From Pseudorhodoferax soli (lineage in GTDB: Bacteria > Pseudomonadota > Gammaproteobacteria > Burkholderiales > Burkholderiaceae_C), in contig NZ_QPJK01000005.1 in the NCBI RefSeq assembly GCF_003337555.1, forward strand, positions 248,001 through 312,000: a stretch of 64,000 nt of DNA. The letters run 5' to 3'. Each line of letters begins with the position of its first letter. The first letter of the stretch is position 1. The position numbers and the translations under genes are program-made. Shown here in pieces: positions 19,806 through 29,883 of this stretch. The notes beneath the pieces are model-generated. The model was not told the DNA's origin. It searched no databases and saw nothing but the letters and a program-made list of their open reading frames with translations.

Positions 19806-20258
19806 TGTGGCCGATTCGACTTCGCGGCGCCTTGGACCCGGTGCCAACGTCCACCGTCTGCGATGCGCAGTTCGGGGCCAGGCGAAGTCGCCGCCGAGGC
19901 CGGCTCCTCGTCGATGGCGCCGTGCGCCAGCGTGCTTGGCGCAGGCTCCGCGGTCCTGTGTGGCGAATGCCCCTGGTCGGAGCGTCGCGCAGGCGCGAGG
20001 CTCTGCGCCAGCCCAGGGCCCAGGGCCCGAGACCGCAGCGCGGTCGACTATACGAAGGTGTAGTTGCCCAGCGGTTGGCGTTGCTGCAGCATGCCGGGCG
20101 GCGTGCGTGCCGGCAGCCCGGCACGCCGACATCTCCATGCAGGGCGCCGCCCGGCTTCTGCGGTGCGTGTCATCCGCCGAACTTTGAAACAATCGCCGGA
20201 TGCCATCGTTCCGAACTGCCACGCAACGGGCGCATGCGCACCGCTCGGCCGCCACCGC
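19806..20258. other. Gene-poor spacer before the large kinase gene
   Basis: About 450 bases with several overlapping open frames, none with convincing coding character. TTTGAAACAATCG near 20185 is a possible -35/promoter element for the kinase gene. Nothing else is recognised. Confidence 0.4.
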
Positions 20259-23200
20259 ATGCTAGACCCACGCCCATCGCTGCCCGTGTTCATCGTCGAC
20301 GCCCTGATGGGCCGGGGCCTGGAACTGCCGCTCGACCTCACGGAGCTGCGCCGGGACGCCTGGACGCGGCTGGTCCGCGTCCACTACGCGGACAGGCCGG
20401 GCAGTACCTTGGTGCTGGTGGCCCATGCCGACGCGCCCGATTTCATCCGGCAGCGCCTGCGGCGTGCCGCCTCGCAGCCGCCAGATCTCCTGGGGAGATC
20501 CGCGGTGCCGGTGCGGGGGGCGCTGGACACCGAGGCGGGGCTGTGCCTGCTGCTCGACGACCCGGGGGGATGGCCCCTCGGCCACCGCTCCCCCGGGCGG
20601 CTGCCGGTCGGCCGGGCGCTGCGTCTGCTGCGCAGCATGGCCGAGGCGGTGGGCGCAAGCCACGTGTGCGGCTGCGTCCACAACGACCTGCGGCCGGCCA
20701 ACATGCTGCTGCTGGACGATGGGAGCATCCGGCTGCTCGGCTTCGGCCGCGCCGCCTGTGCCGGCGATCCGCCCATGGCGCTGGTCCTGACCGAAGCGGC
20801 GGAAACACTGCCCTACATGTCGCCGGAACTGACCGGCCGCATGAACCGGCCCGTGGACGCGCGCAGCGATCTCTACGCGCTCGGCATGCTGCTGTACGAA
20901 CTCGTGGCCGGCGAATTGCCTTTCGCGGCCGACAGCCCGATGGAGTGGGTCCACTGCCACGTCGCGCGGCCGCCGCAGGCGCTTGTCCAGAAGGTTCCCA
21001 ACTGCCCGCCGAGGGTGCAGGCCATCGTCGAACGGCTGCTGTCCAAGGCCGCCGAGGACCGCCACCAGACGGCGGCCGAACTGATCGAAGACCTCGACAA
21101 GGCCATCGAAGACACACGCCACCACGGGGGCTCCGCCGCCGCTTCGGCGCCAGCGGCGCAGCACCTGCACAGACTCGCCGATCCCACGCGGCTGCATGAC
21201 CGCCAAGCGCAGTGCGATGCACTGGTGGCGGCCTACCAGCGTGTCAGCAAGACCGGCACCGTCGAGTTGGTGCTGGTCAGCGGAAGCTCCGGCGTCGGCA
21301 AGTCGGCGCTCGTGCAGGAGCTGCGCGTCCATGTCGCCAAACAGGGCGGCCTCTTCGCGGCGGGCAAGTTCGAACAGCACCAGAACGACGCCCCCTACGC
21401 GACGCTGGCCCAGGGATTTGGCCCTTTGCTGGCCGATGTGCTGCAGCAGGGCGGTGCGCAGCGCATGCGCTGGCAGAAGAGGCTCGCCGCCGCGCTGGGT
21501 GCGAACGCGGCCAGCCTGCAGGGCATGCTGCCCGAACTGCAGGCGCTGCCGGGTGTGCATGCTGCTGCGCCCGACCTGTCGCCGATGGACGCCGCCAAGC
21601 GCTTCCAGCTCGCGATGGCCCAACTCGCCTCTGCCCTGGCGGAGGCCGGCAAGCCTCTGGTCCTGTTCATCGACGATCTGCAGTGGCTCGACGAATCGAC
21701 GCTCGATGTGCTGGTGCACCTGGGCACGCACGATGCGCAAGCCAACCTGCTGCTGGTGGGCGCCTACCGCGGCAACGAAGTGGACGCCGGGCACGGCCTG
21801 CACAGGCTCGCCGCCACGGTGCGCGAACACGGCGTGCGCACCACCGATGTGCCGCTCGACAGCCTGTCGGTGGCGGGGCTGCAGGGCCTGCTTGCCGACG
21901 TGCTGGACGCCGCGCCGGAGCGCGTCGCCCCGCTTGCCGCCCATCTCTCCGATTGCACGGGCGGCAACCCCTTCTTCGCACTGCAGTTGCTGCGGGCGCT
22001 GGCCGACGACGGCCTGCTGCAGTTCGATGCGGCCGGCCAGGCCTGGACCTGGGATCTGGGTGCCATCGAGGCGCAGGGCCAGAAGAACGACGTCCGGGAG
22101 TTCCTGATCGCCAAGCTCGCACGCCTGCCTGCGGACCTGCGCTACCGCATCGAGACGCTGAGCTGCTTCGGCTCCATGGCCAGCACGCGCTGCATGGCGG
22201 TCGCCTGCGACGTGGAAGCCGCCCAGTGCAGCGCGTACGCGGATGCGGCAGAACAGGCCGGCCTGATCCGCAAGACCGAAGGCGGCTACCGCTTCGTGCA
22301 CGACCGCATCCAGGAGGCTGCGTACGCGCTCATTCCCGAGGCGGCCCGGCCGCTGCGGCACCTGGAGATCGCCCGCAGGCTCTGTGCGGGCCTGTCGACC
22401 GACGAGGTGAAGCTGCACATCTTCGACATCGCCAACCAGCTCGCCCCCGGCCTGGCGCTGATCGAGGACGAGGAGCGGCTGCGCGCTGCCGGCCACCTGC
22501 GCGCCGCAGGCGACCGCGCCAGGGCCGAGACGGCGTACGAGGCCGCGCAGCGGCATTTCGAGCACGCCGATGCCTTGCTGGGCAGCGACCGCTGGACAGC
22601 GTGCTACCCCCTGGCCCTGGCGGTATCCCTCGGCCTGGCGGAATGCAGGTTCCTGCTCGGGGACATGCCCGCGGCCGAGGCGCTGCTGCTGGACATCCAG
22701 GGCCGCGCACGCGACACGGTCGATCGTGCCGCGGTGACCTGGCGGCAGGTCACGCTTTACACGGCGCTGGACCGCAGCGACGAGGCCATCCGCACCTGCC
22801 TTCGGTTCCTCCAAGCCGCGGGCGTGGGCATTCCGCCGAGCCCCGACGATGCCGAGGTCGAACGCGAATACCAGGCGCTGGTGCGCCAGCTCGACGCCCA
22901 GGGCGGGGCCCATGCCTTGCTCGCGCTGCCGGACGCGAGCACCCCCGCGCAGCGTGCCATCCTGGACGTGCTCGCGTCCATGCTGCCGCCTGCGTTCTTC
23001 AGCGATCCCAACCTGGTCTGCTACGCGCTGTGCCGGATGGCGCGCCTGAGCCTGGCCCACGGCAACGGGGACGCGTCGGCTCTCGCCTATGCGTACCTGG
23101 GCATGGTCATCAGCCACCGCTTCGGGGCCTATCCGCTGGCCTTCGAGCTGGGGCGCGTGGGCTACGAGCTCGTCGAGCGCAACCCGCGCAACCGCTACCG

Positions 23201-25307
23201 CGGGCGCGTCTACATGACCTTCGCCTACCACGTCAGCGCCTGGGCCAGGCCGCTGGGCAACACGCTCGACCTGCTGCGCCAGGCCTACCGCATCGCGCGC
23301 GACGGCGGCGATGTCACCTATGCAGGCTTCAGCTCCTGCACGCTGGTGACGAGCCTGCTGTCCCATGGCACCCATCTGGCCGACGTGCAGGAAGAGGCGC
23401 GCGAGCGCCTGCGCTACGTGGCACACGCCAAGTTCGGGCTGGTCAGCGACATCATGACGGCCCAGCTGCAGCTGATCGCCACGCTGCGCGGCCAGACGCG
23501 CGAGATCGGCAGCTTCGACGACGAGCACTTCTCGGAACGCGCCCACGAGGCCCGCCTGGCGGCCAACCGCAACCTGGACATCGCCTGCTGCTGGTACTGG
23601 ATCCGCAAGGCCCATGCGCGCTTCATGACCACCCGGTTCGAGGAAGCCGAGCAGGCCCTGCAGCAGGCCGAGCCGCTGCTGTGGACTTCCACCGGCCACT
23701 TCGAGCTGGCCCAGTACCACTTCGGCGCGGCGCTCACGCGCACCGCCAACTGCCACGGCGCCACTGCGGCGCAGCGCGATGCGCTGATGGCCCGGGTGCA
23801 GGCCCACCTCGACCAGTTGCGCATCTGGGCCATCCATTGCCCCGAGACCTTCGGCTTCCGCGTGAGCCTGGTCGAGGCGGAGGTGGCCGGCGTGCAGGGG
23901 CGGGTGCTGGAGGCGATGCACGGCTACGAGCGCGCCCTGGCAGAGGTGCACCGGTCGCAGGCCCCGCAGCACATCGCGCTGACGCTGGAGAGCGCCGCGC
24001 GCTTCTACCGGCGCAGCGGCCTGGGCAGCACGGCGCACAGCCTGCTGGCACAGGCGCGCGATGCCTACCGGCGCTGGGGCGCGGACGGCAAGGTCGCGCA
24101 GCTGGAGCGCGATTTCCCGGAGATCCGTCTCCACGCGCTGCGGGCCGCGGCGCCCGACACCGTTGCGGCCCCCGTCCAGGATGCCGACGTGGCCTCCATG
24201 CTGAAGACCTCCCAGGCCGTGAGCCACGATGCCGGCCTGGACGAACTCATGCGTGCGCTGATGGAGATCGCGCTGGAGCACGCCGGCGCCAACCGGGGCC
24301 TGCTGATCCTGCCCAAGGGCGATGCGCTGCGCATCGAGGCGCTGGCCCGCTTCGGCGCCAAGGGTGCGCAGGTGCGGTTGCAATCTGTGGCCGTCTCTGA
24401 GGAAGACCTGCCGCTCGCGGTGCTGCGCCACGTGATCCGCACCGCCGGCACGGTGCTGTTGGACGACGCACGCACGTCCGAGGCGTTCTGCGCCGACCCC
24501 TACATCGCACAGGGGCACTGCCGCTCCCTGCTGTGCCTGCCGCTGATCCGCAAGAAGGAACTCATCGCGGTGCTGTACCTGGAGAACAGCCTGGTCAGCC
24601 ATGTGTTCACGCAGTCACGGGTGGCGCTGCTGAACCTGCTCGTCGTGACGGCCGCCCTCTACATCGAGAACGCCTCGCTGGAAGAGAAGGAGTCGCTGCT
24701 CAAGGAGGTGCACCACCGTGTGAAGAACAACCTGCAGCTGATCAGCAGCCTGCTGAGCCTGCAGGCCTCCCGCATCGACGATGCCGGCGTGGCCGAACTG
24801 TTTGCCGAAAGCCGGCACCGGGTGCGCTCCATGGCGCTGGTGCACGAGAACCTGTACCGCGCCGGCAACTTCGCGCGGGTGCCGATGCCGCCGCACATCG
24901 GCAAGCTGTGCGCCGAGCTGGCGCGCGCCTACGGCACGGCAGCGCAGCGCATCGCGGTGGAGATCGATGTCGACGACATCCAGCTCGACCTGGACCGCGC
25001 GGTGTCCTGCGGGCTCATCATCAACGAGCTGCTGTCCAACGCGCTCAAGCACGCCTTCCCGCAGCGCGAGCGCGGCCGGGTGCAGGTCGGCCTGCACGTG
25101 GTGGCAGACGGCCAGTGCGAACTGCGCGTGGCGGACGACGGCATCGGCCTGCCGACGGGGCTGGAGGTCGCGCGCGCGGCCACGCTGGGCCTGCAACTGG
25201 TCGACGACCTCACCGCGCAGCTGCGCGGCGTGCTGGCGGTGGAGCAGGGCGACGGGGCGGTGTTCCGCATCCGCTTTCCCAGCCAGGACGCCAGAGGAGG
25301 GCGCTGA
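20259..25307 (+). CDS. Giant kinase-like / AAA ATPase / GAF / histidine kinase sensor
   Basis: 1682 residues. Order: a Ser/Thr kinase-like domain (to ~280), a STAND/AAA-type ATPase with P-loop GSSGVGKS (342-349), a long helical/TPR-like region (~600-1300), a GAF domain (~1310-1465), and a HisKA_2 histidine kinase (EVHHRVKNNLQ, His 1485/1486) with an HATPase domain (NELLSNALKHAF, VADDGIGLP). The kinase-like part keeps HNDLRPAN (141-148) and MSPELTGRMN, but the DFG aspartate is Gly (GFG, 161-163), so phosphotransfer by this domain is doubtful. No transmembrane segment is seen. ATG 20259 was chosen because the sequence upstream in the same frame looks non-coding. The next gene is its likely receiver partner. 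Confidence 0.9.
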   Translation: MLDPRPSLPVFIVDALMGRGLELPLDLTELRRDAWTRLVRVHYADRPGSTLVLVAHADAPDFIRQRLRRAASQPPDLLGRSAVPVRGALDTEAGLCLLLDDPGGWPLGHRSPGRLPVGRALRLLRSMAEAVGASHVCGCVHNDLRPANMLLLDDGSIRLLGFGRAACAGDPPMALVLTEAAETLPYMSPELTGRMNRPVDARSDLYALGMLLYELVAGELPFAADSPMEWVHCHVARPPQALVQKVPNCPPRVQAIVERLLSKAAEDRHQTAAELIEDLDKAIEDTRHHGGSAAASAPAAQHLHRLADPTRLHDRQAQCDALVAAYQRVSKTGTVELVLVSGSSGVGKSALVQELRVHVAKQGGLFAAGKFEQHQNDAPYATLAQGFGPLLADVLQQGGAQRMRWQKRLAAALGANAASLQGMLPELQALPGVHAAAPDLSPMDAAKRFQLAMAQLASALAEAGKPLVLFIDDLQWLDESTLDVLVHLGTHDAQANLLLVGAYRGNEVDAGHGLHRLAATVREHGVRTTDVPLDSLSVAGLQGLLADVLDAAPERVAPLAAHLSDCTGGNPFFALQLLRALADDGLLQFDAAGQAWTWDLGAIEAQGQKNDVREFLIAKLARLPADLRYRIETLSCFGSMASTRCMAVACDVEAAQCSAYADAAEQAGLIRKTEGGYRFVHDRIQEAAYALIPEAARPLRHLEIARRLCAGLSTDEVKLHIFDIANQLAPGLALIEDEERLRAAGHLRAAGDRARAETAYEAAQRHFEHADALLGSDRWTACYPLALAVSLGLAECRFLLGDMPAAEALLLDIQGRARDTVDRAAVTWRQVTLYTALDRSDEAIRTCLRFLQAAGVGIPPSPDDAEVEREYQALVRQLDAQGGAHALLALPDASTPAQRAILDVLASMLPPAFFSDPNLVCYALCRMARLSLAHGNGDASALAYAYLGMVISHRFGAYPLAFELGRVGYELVERNPRNRYRGRVYMTFAYHVSAWARPLGNTLDLLRQAYRIARDGGDVTYAGFSSCTLVTSLLSHGTHLADVQEEARERLRYVAHAKFGLVSDIMTAQLQLIATLRGQTREIGSFDDEHFSERAHEARLAANRNLDIACCWYWIRKAHARFMTTRFEEAEQALQQAEPLLWTSTGHFELAQYHFGAALTRTANCHGATAAQRDALMARVQAHLDQLRIWAIHCPETFGFRVSLVEAEVAGVQGRVLEAMHGYERALAEVHRSQAPQHIALTLESAARFYRRSGLGSTAHSLLAQARDAYRRWGADGKVAQLERDFPEIRLHALRAAAPDTVAAPVQDADVASMLKTSQAVSHDAGLDELMRALMEIALEHAGANRGLLILPKGDALRIEALARFGAKGAQVRLQSVAVSEEDLPLAVLRHVIRTAGTVLLDDARTSEAFCADPYIAQGHCRSLLCLPLIRKKELIAVLYLENSLVSHVFTQSRVALLNLLVVTAALYIENASLEEKESLLKEVHHRVKNNLQLISSLLSLQASRIDDAGVAELFAESRHRVRSMALVHENLYRAGNFARVPMPPHIGKLCAELARAYGTAAQRIAVEIDVDDIQLDLDRAVSCGLIINELLSNALKHAFPQRERGRVQVGLHVVADGQCELRVADDGIGLPTGLEVARAATLGLQLVDDLTAQLRGVLAVEQGDGAVFRIRFPSQDARGGR

Positions 25308-25309
25308 GC

Positions 25310-26833
25310 ATGGCCAACATCCTGATCGTGGAGGACGACCGCATCGTCGCGCGCGACATCCGCCAGCAGCTCGAAGCCATGGGCCACACCGTGGCCGGCA
25401 TGACGGCGGATGGCGCGCAGGCGCCGGCCCTGGCGCGCAGCGCCGGTGCCGACCTGGTCCTGATGGACATCCGCCTGGCTGGCGCCGTCGACGGCATCCA
25501 GGCCGCCAGGGCCATCCGTGAACAGTGCGACATCCCGGTCATCTTCCTCACGGCCTACGCCGACGACGAGACCATCCGCCGCGCCAACCTGACCGAGCCC
25601 TTCGGCTACCTGCTCAAGCCCTTCGAAACCTCGCAGCTGCGCACCGTGGTGGAGATGGCGGTCTACAAGCACGCGGCCGAGCGCCGGCTGCGCCAGAGCG
25701 AGCGGCGCTATGCCGCCACGCTCGCCAGCATCGGCGACGCCGTCATCGTGGTCGACCCCGGCGCCCTGGTCTCCTACATCAACCCGGTCGCGCTGCGGCT
25801 CACCGGCTGGCCTGCCGGCAAGGCCGAAGGCCAACCGCTGGACGCGGTGTTCCGTGTCGTCGACGAGACGATGCGCTCGCCGTTGCGCTGCACCGCGCTG
25901 GACGTGCTGCGCGATCCGGCGCAGGGCGGCCAGCTCGTGCGCACTGCGCTGCTGCTGTCCCGGACGGGCGAGGAATGGCCTGTGGAAGAGCAGAGCACGC
26001 CGCTGGCCGGCGAGCGCGAGACCTCCGCGGGCGCCGTGCTGGTGTTCCGCGAGCTGTCCGGGCGCCGGGCGATGGAGCGCGCCCTGCGCCACGCCCACCG
26101 GGAGCTGGGCAAGGCCTCGCTGCTGACGAGCATGGGCGAGGTGACGGCATCGATCGCCCACGAGATCAACCAGCCGCTGGCCGCCATCGTGACGAACGCC
26201 AGCGCCGGGCTCAACTGGCTGCGCAAGGCCCCGCCGGAACTGGACGAGACACGCCAGTGCCTGGAACGCATCAAGGCCGACGGCAGCCGCGCCGCGGACG
26301 TCATCGCGAGCCTGCGGAACCTGGTGAAGAGCGCGGGCACCTCGGTGGCAGAACTGGACCTGCAATCCCTGCTGCGGCAAGCGGTGGAACTGATGCGGCC
26401 CGAGATCGACCGCCACGGCGTGCGGCTGCAGGTGCAGTCCCGCGACACGCTGCCGCAGGTGCTGGCCGACCGGGTGCAGATCCAGCAGGTGCTGATCAAC
26501 CTGATCGCCAATGCCATCGACGCGATGGCCGCCCAGCCGCCCGGGGCGCGCAGCCTCACGATCAGCCTGCGCATCGACCCTGCAGCCGGGAAGGTGCATC
26601 TCGCTGTCGCCGACACCGGCACCGGCCTGCCGCCCGGTGCCGCAGCCGACATCTTCAAGCCCTTCTTCACGACCAAGGCCGACGGCATGGGCATGGGGTT
26701 GGCGATCTGCCGGACCATCGTCGAGGCGCACGGCGGCAGCCTGGCCGCCACGCCGATGCTGCCGCACGGGACCGTGCTCACCTTCGATCTGCCGCTGGCC
26801 GCCGGCATGCCCCCGGCCGCGCCGCCGGGTTGA
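25310..26833 (+). CDS. Hybrid receiver-PAS-histidine kinase
   Basis: 507 residues: receiver domain (1-120, phospho-acceptor D53 in VLMDIRLAG, conserved Lys in LLKPFE), PAS domain (~135-245), HisKA with phospho-His284 (SIAHEINQPLAAI), and HATPase_c (LINLIANAIDAM, DTGTGLP, GMGMGLAI). It lacks transmembrane segments. GAGGAGGG precedes the ATG, which is two bases after the stop of the giant sensor gene, so the two are cotranscribed. A relay from the HisKA_2 kinase to D53 and on to H284 is inferred. No DNA-binding regulator is attached, so the final output is elsewhere. Confidence 0.9.
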   Translation: MANILIVEDDRIVARDIRQQLEAMGHTVAGMTADGAQAPALARSAGADLVLMDIRLAGAVDGIQAARAIREQCDIPVIFLTAYADDETIRRANLTEPFGYLLKPFETSQLRTVVEMAVYKHAAERRLRQSERRYAATLASIGDAVIVVDPGALVSYINPVALRLTGWPAGKAEGQPLDAVFRVVDETMRSPLRCTALDVLRDPAQGGQLVRTALLLSRTGEEWPVEEQSTPLAGERETSAGAVLVFRELSGRRAMERALRHAHRELGKASLLTSMGEVTASIAHEINQPLAAIVTNASAGLNWLRKAPPELDETRQCLERIKADGSRAADVIASLRNLVKSAGTSVAELDLQSLLRQAVELMRPEIDRHGVRLQVQSRDTLPQVLADRVQIQQVLINLIANAIDAMAAQPPGARSLTISLRIDPAAGKVHLAVADTGTGLPPGAAADIFKPFFTTKADGMGMGLAICRTIVEAHGGSLAATPMLPHGTVLTFDLPLAAGMPPAAPPG

Positions 26834-26837
26834 ACAC

Positions 26838-27767
26838 TCAATCGCCGCCGCTGCGGCGTGGCGCCAGCGCCGGATGCTGTGCAAACAGCTCGGCCACCCA
26901 GTCGATGAACACCCGCAGCCGCGCGCTCACATAGCGGTTGGGCGCGTAGACGATGTGCGCCGCCAGGCCGGCCGAGCGCCAGTCCGTCAGCACCGGCACC
27001 AGGGTGCCCGCGTCGATGAAGGGCTGCTGCGCGAAGCGCGCCGTCTGCACCAGGCCCAGGCCGGCGGCACCCGCCTCCACATAGGCGTTGAGTTCGTTGA
27101 TCGACACGGTGCTGTGGCCTTCCACCTCCAGCCGCTCGCCGGCGCGGCTGAAATCGAACGAGAAGACCCGGCCGGTGCGCGCCGACGTGAAGCCGATCGT
27201 CCGGTGCCCCTGCAGCAGGTCGTTCGGGTGCTGCGGCACGCCATGGCGGCGCAGGTAGTCGGGCGAGGCGCAGGTGGCGAACTCGAAATGCCCGATGCGC
27301 TTGGCCACCAGGAACTCGTCGGTGATGGCGCCCGCGCGGATCGCGCAGTCGACGTTGTCGACCACGATGTCGATGCGCCGGTCGCTCGCGCCGAAGTCCA
27401 GGTGGATGTCCGGATAGCACGCCTGGAACTTCGGCAGGTGCGGGATCAGCACCCGCTGCCCGAGCGCCGCGCTGATCTCGATCCGCAGCCGACCCTTGGG
27501 GATGTTCTGCTCGACGCCGACCTCGACATCCACCTCCTCGAGCTCGCGCAGCAGCGCGATGGTGCGGTCGTAGTACGAGGCGCCTTCGCGCGTGACCGTC
27601 ACCTTGCGCGTGGTGCGCGTCAGCAGCTTGGTGCCCAGGTGGGCCTCGAGCTGCTGGACCAGCCGCGTGACCGAGGCCTTGCTGACCTCCAGCGTGTCGG
27701 CGGCCTTGGTGAAGCTGCCCGTTTCGACGACGCGTCCGAAAGCGCGCAGGGCGACGATTCTGTCCAT
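26838..27767 (-). CDS. LysR-family transcriptional regulator
   Basis: 309 residues. The N-terminal winged helix-turn-helix (RAFGRVVETGSFTKAADTLEVSKASVTRLVQQLE) is followed by a periplasmic-binding-protein-like effector domain (~90-295). GGAG lies seven bases before the ATG at 27767. It is transcribed divergently from the YcaC-like hydrolase gene, the classic LysR arrangement, so that gene and perhaps the XapX/amidohydrolase group downstream are its likely targets. Its stop codon is four bases from that of the hybrid kinase. Effector unknown. Confidence 0.92.
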   Translation of the reverse strand: MDRIVALRAFGRVVETGSFTKAADTLEVSKASVTRLVQQLEAHLGTKLLTRTTRKVTVTREGASYYDRTIALLRELEEVDVEVGVEQNIPKGRLRIEISAALGQRVLIPHLPKFQACYPDIHLDFGASDRRIDIVVDNVDCAIRAGAITDEFLVAKRIGHFEFATCASPDYLRRHGVPQHPNDLLQGHRTIGFTSARTGRVFSFDFSRAGERLEVEGHSTVSINELNAYVEAGAAGLGLVQTARFAQQPFIDAGTLVPVLTDWRSAGLAAHIVYAPNRYVSARLRVFIDWVAELFAQHPALAPRRSGGD

Positions 27768-28055
27768 GCAATCTCCAAATGGGGGGCCCGACCTTACGGG
27801 CTCGGCCTCGCCTGCGCCTCTTGCCGAAGGAGGATGACAGGACGCCATGCGCAGCGGGCCGTGGACTGTACCGGCTGGGGCCATCGGACGCGGCACGCGC
27901 GTCCTATCCGAATTGGAGATGCCGAATGGGCTGCGACTGCCTACGCTCGGGGTGTCCTCATGGACGCGCGGGCACGGCGATCGCGTGGATCGCCGCCTGC
28001 GCACGGTGCCGGACCCCTCGGGGCAGCGGCAGTCGCCAACATCTCTGGAACCAAC
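27768..28055. promoter_or_regulatory. Divergent LysR/hydrolase control region
   Basis: A 288-base spacer. An imperfect dyad ATT-N10-AAT (27912-27927), compatible with a T-N11-A LysR site, lies about 140 bases before the hydrolase gene. ATCTCCAA at 27771 recurs inverted at 27913-27920. No strong promoter hexamers are obvious. Assignment is tentative. Confidence 0.3.
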
Positions 28056-28757
28056 ATGTCCACCCAAAGCAAACTTGAAGTCCTGACCCCCAAGAACAGC
28101 CAGCTCATCATCATCGACCACCAGCCGCAGATGGCCTTCGGCGTGCAGTCGATGGACCGCCAGGCCATGAAGAACAACGTCGTCGGGCTGGCCAAGGCCG
28201 CCAAGATCTTCGACGTGCCCACCACCATCACCACGGTCGAGTCGGAGTCGTTCTCGGGCTTCACCTACCCCGAACTGCTCGATGTGTTCCCCGGCAAGCA
28301 GACGCTGGAGCGCACCTCGATGAACTCGTGGGACGACCAGAAGGTGCGCGACGCACTGGCCGCCAACGGCCGCAAGAAGGTGGTCGTCGCCGGCCTGTGG
28401 ACGGAGGTCTGCAACACGACGTTCGCGCTGTGCGCCATGCTCGAAGGCGACTACCAGATCTACATGGTGGCCGACGCGTCCGGCGGCACCAGCAAGGAAG
28501 CCCACGACTACGCCATGCAGCGCATGGTGCAGGCCGGCGTGGTGCCCGTGACCTGGCAGCAGGTGCTGCTGGAGTGGCAGCGCGACTGGAAGAACCGCGA
28601 CACCTACGACGCGGTGATGAAGGTGGCCAAGGAGCACTCCGGCGCCTACGGCATGGGCGTGGACTACGCCTACACCATGGTCCATAAGGCCGACCAGCGC
28701 ACCGCCACCAAGCATGAATCGCTGGCACCGGTGCACGCACCCGTCATCGAGCGCTGA
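28056..28757 (+). CDS. Isochorismatase-family hydrolase (YcaC-like)
   Basis: 233 residues. It has the isochorismatase-like fold with Asp21 (LIIIDHQ) and catalytic Cys119 (GLWTEVCNTTFAL), typical of YcaC and nicotinamidase relatives that hydrolyse amides or similar bonds through a Cys nucleophile. The ~40-residue C-terminal extension after the core matches the longer YcaC-like group. Cytosolic. A GC-rich hairpin just after the stop (28765) suggests it is transcribed alone. It is divergent from the LysR gene, which probably regulates it. Substrate unknown. Confidence 0.88.
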   Translation: MSTQSKLEVLTPKNSQLIIIDHQPQMAFGVQSMDRQAMKNNVVGLAKAAKIFDVPTTITTVESESFSGFTYPELLDVFPGKQTLERTSMNSWDDQKVRDALAANGRKKVVVAGLWTEVCNTTFALCAMLEGDYQIYMVADASGGTSKEAHDYAMQRMVQAGVVPVTWQQVLLEWQRDWKNRDTYDAVMKVAKEHSGAYGMGVDYAYTMVHKADQRTATKHESLAPVHAPVIER

Positions 28758-28764
28758 TCGCCTG

Positions 28765-28805
28765 GCCTGCCCGGCCCGGTCCCCCAGGCCGGGCCCCGGG
28801 CAGGC
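28765..28805 (+). terminator. GC-rich hairpin after the hydrolase gene
   Basis: Left arm GCCTGCCCGGCCCGG (28765-28779) pairs with 28789-28805, with a two-base bulge and a short C-rich loop. It starts eight bases after the stop codon. There is no T-tract, so termination may be weak or Rho-assisted. Confidence 0.55.
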
Positions 28806-28890
28806 CGGCAAGCCTGTCCCCACGGATGGTCGGGCTGGCCCCTTCACCGCCGCCGCGTTCGACCACCGGACGCGCGGCGGTGGATCTCCC

Positions 28891-29883
28891 TCAGTCTTCG
28901 TTGAAGGCCGCACCGCTGGCCATGTGCAGCGCCGTGCGGCATGCGATCCACACGACGATGCCGCTGGCCAGTGTCAGCGCGACCAGCGCGATGGCCGCGG
29001 TATAGAAGCTCGGCCGCGCCGCGTAGTAGCCCATGGTGGCGCCGGCCCAGCCGTCCATCGGGAAGGTCATGGCCCACCAGCTCATGAAGAAGGCGCCGTG
29101 CGCGATGTAGCGCGCCAGGCTGATCAGCAGGATGGCGATGAACAGCGCCAGGCAGTAGAGGATGTCGCCCATGGCACCGGCCTGCCCGCCCGTGAAGGCC
29201 AGGTAGGCCGACAGCCCGATGGAGGGCGGCGCCAGCAGGATGAACAGCGTGGGCATGCTGCGCTGGCTCATCGCGGGCACGAACAGCACGCGGTGCAGCA
29301 CGATGGTGAAGAACGACAGCCACAGCATCAGCCCGACGGAGAAAAAGAACCAGCTGATCTCGATGTAGCCCAGCGGCACGCCGCCCACCGGCACGAGGAT
29401 GTTGCCGACCACGGGGATGAACCAGGCGGGCGTCATCACGCCCTCGTCCTGCGCATGCAGGATCCAGCGCCGGATCAGCACCACGGCGAACACCAGGTGC
29501 AGCGCCGCGCCGGCGCACCACAGCGCGTGCGCCGCGGCCAGGGAGTACTGCCGCACGCCGATGGACAGCACGATGGCGGCCACCGAGATGGCCGGGAAGA
29601 AACTGGAGCGCACCGGGTGCGCGAACTCCTCGGCCACCTCGTCGAACTGCAGCACCAGCTTGGCCAGGTGCGCGACGACCAGCACGCCGAAGCACAGCAC
29701 GGCCAGCGCCAGCAGCGCCTGGCTGATGGCGATGGGCGCGCCGAAGATGCGGTTCGCGGCGGCCCAGGCATTGGCCAGGCCGCCGACGCCCATGACCATG
29801 CCGAACATGGAAACGGAAAGCCGGGCCAGCAGCGGCTTGCGAACGGCCGGGCTGGTGCCAGGGGCGGGGATGGTGGGGTTCAT
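28891..29883 (-). CDS. TDT/SLAC1-family membrane transporter
   Basis: 330 residues with about ten hydrophobic helices. It resembles the tellurite-resistance/dicarboxylate transporter (TDT, TehA/SLAC1) family, which forms anion channels or exporters in the inner membrane. Recognisable segments are RLSVSMFGMVMGVGGLANAW in the first helix and FFMSWWAMTFPMDGWAGATM near the end. Start at the ATG at 29883 with only a weak ribosome-binding site. It is convergent with the hydrolase gene and divergent from the small DUF1622 gene. The transported ion is not known. Confidence 0.85.
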   Translation of the reverse strand: MNPTIPAPGTSPAVRKPLLARLSVSMFGMVMGVGGLANAWAAANRIFGAPIAISQALLALAVLCFGVLVVAHLAKLVLQFDEVAEEFAHPVRSSFFPAISVAAIVLSIGVRQYSLAAAHALWCAGAALHLVFAVVLIRRWILHAQDEGVMTPAWFIPVVGNILVPVGGVPLGYIEISWFFFSVGLMLWLSFFTIVLHRVLFVPAMSQRSMPTLFILLAPPSIGLSAYLAFTGGQAGAMGDILYCLALFIAILLISLARYIAHGAFFMSWWAMTFPMDGWAGATMGYYAARPSFYTAAIALVALTLASGIVVWIACRTALHMASGAAFNED

